Shown: positions 63,843 to 64,000 of the stretch, one piece after another
How positions within the stretch are numbered: position 1 is the first letter of the stretch
How the letters are laid out: every line of letters starts with the position of its first letter
Source: Opisthocomus hoazin
Lineage: Eukaryota; Chordata; Aves; Opisthocomiformes; Opisthocomidae
Reading direction: 5' to 3'
NCBI RefSeq assembly: GCF_030867145.1
Contig: NC_134417.1
Location: 95,503,278 to 95,567,277 of the forward strand
Length of the DNA stretch: 64,000 nucleotides
The notes under the pieces: generated by a model
Databases searched by the model: none
What the model was told of the DNA's origin: nothing
Seen by the model: the letters and a program-made list of their open reading frames with translations, nothing else
Position numbers and translations under genes: made by a program

Positions 63843-64000
63843 CAGAATCACAGAATCACAGAATAGTAGGGGTTGGAAGGGACCTCTGTGGGTCATCTAG
63901 TCCAACCCTCCTGCCGAAGCAGGGTCACCTACAGCAGGCTGCACAGGACCTTGTCCAGGCGGGTCTTGAATATCTCCAGAGAAGGAGACTCCACAACCTC
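63843..64000 (-). mobile_element. CR1 LINE 3' end, runs off window
   Basis: Minus-strand CR1 3' end (plus AATCACAGAATCACAGAATAG, GGAAGGGACCTCTGTGGGTC) that continues past the window edge. It belongs to the subfamily seen at 18,975 and 55,675. Confidence 0.9.

Overview
This window comes from a bird nuclear genome. Three things point there. CR1 LINEs occur throughout, many ending in the ATTCTATG/ATTCTGTG-type tails of avian CR1. Two LTR remnants have the TGTCCYGGTTT start and/or TAAACCAYGACA end of avian ERVL-like LTRs. The gene order H2BK1 - ABCF2 - CHPF2 matches the vertebrate block on human 7q36.1. The species cannot be named from sequence alone.

Layout: (1) Positions 1-4,400 hold no clean gene. 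On the minus strand, short exon-like pieces resemble IQCA1/IQCA1L (DRC11 family) in the correct order, so this is probably a partial or decaying IQCA1L copy. A CpG island follows at 4.4-5.3 kb. (2) A two-exon H2B variant gene of the H2BK1 type lies on the minus strand at 5,337-6,494. (3) ABCF2, a twin-ATPase ABC-F protein of 623 residues, is complete on the minus strand in 14 coding exons from 22,206 to 10,880. (4) CHPF2, a Golgi chondroitin glycosyltransferase of 761 residues, is complete on the plus strand in four coding exons from 23,313 to 27,740. ABCF2 and CHPF2 are head to head across one CpG island, which looks like a shared bidirectional promoter. (5) 28-35.5 kb is intergenic, with nested CR1 copies and an LTR fragment. 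(6) 35.5-37.5 kb is a large CpG island containing a tandem GC-rich minisatellite. It looks like the promoter of an unidentified gene. (7) 37.5-64 kb is intron-like or intergenic DNA dominated by CR1 copies of several ages, plus a few unassigned exon-like segments.

The three confident genes are ordinary housekeeping-type genes with no shared pathway. ABCF2 acts on translation in the cytosol, CHPF2 polymerises chondroitin in the Golgi, and H2BK1 is a chromatin protein. The less ordinary features are: the collinear IQCA1L relic; a solo LTR inserted six bases after the CHPF2 exon 3 splice site; two pairs of almost identical inverted CR1 copies that share the same disabling changes; repeated CR1-into-CR1 junctions; and a higher-order GC minisatellite. 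I saw no CRISPR array, tRNA, rRNA or prokaryote-like system.
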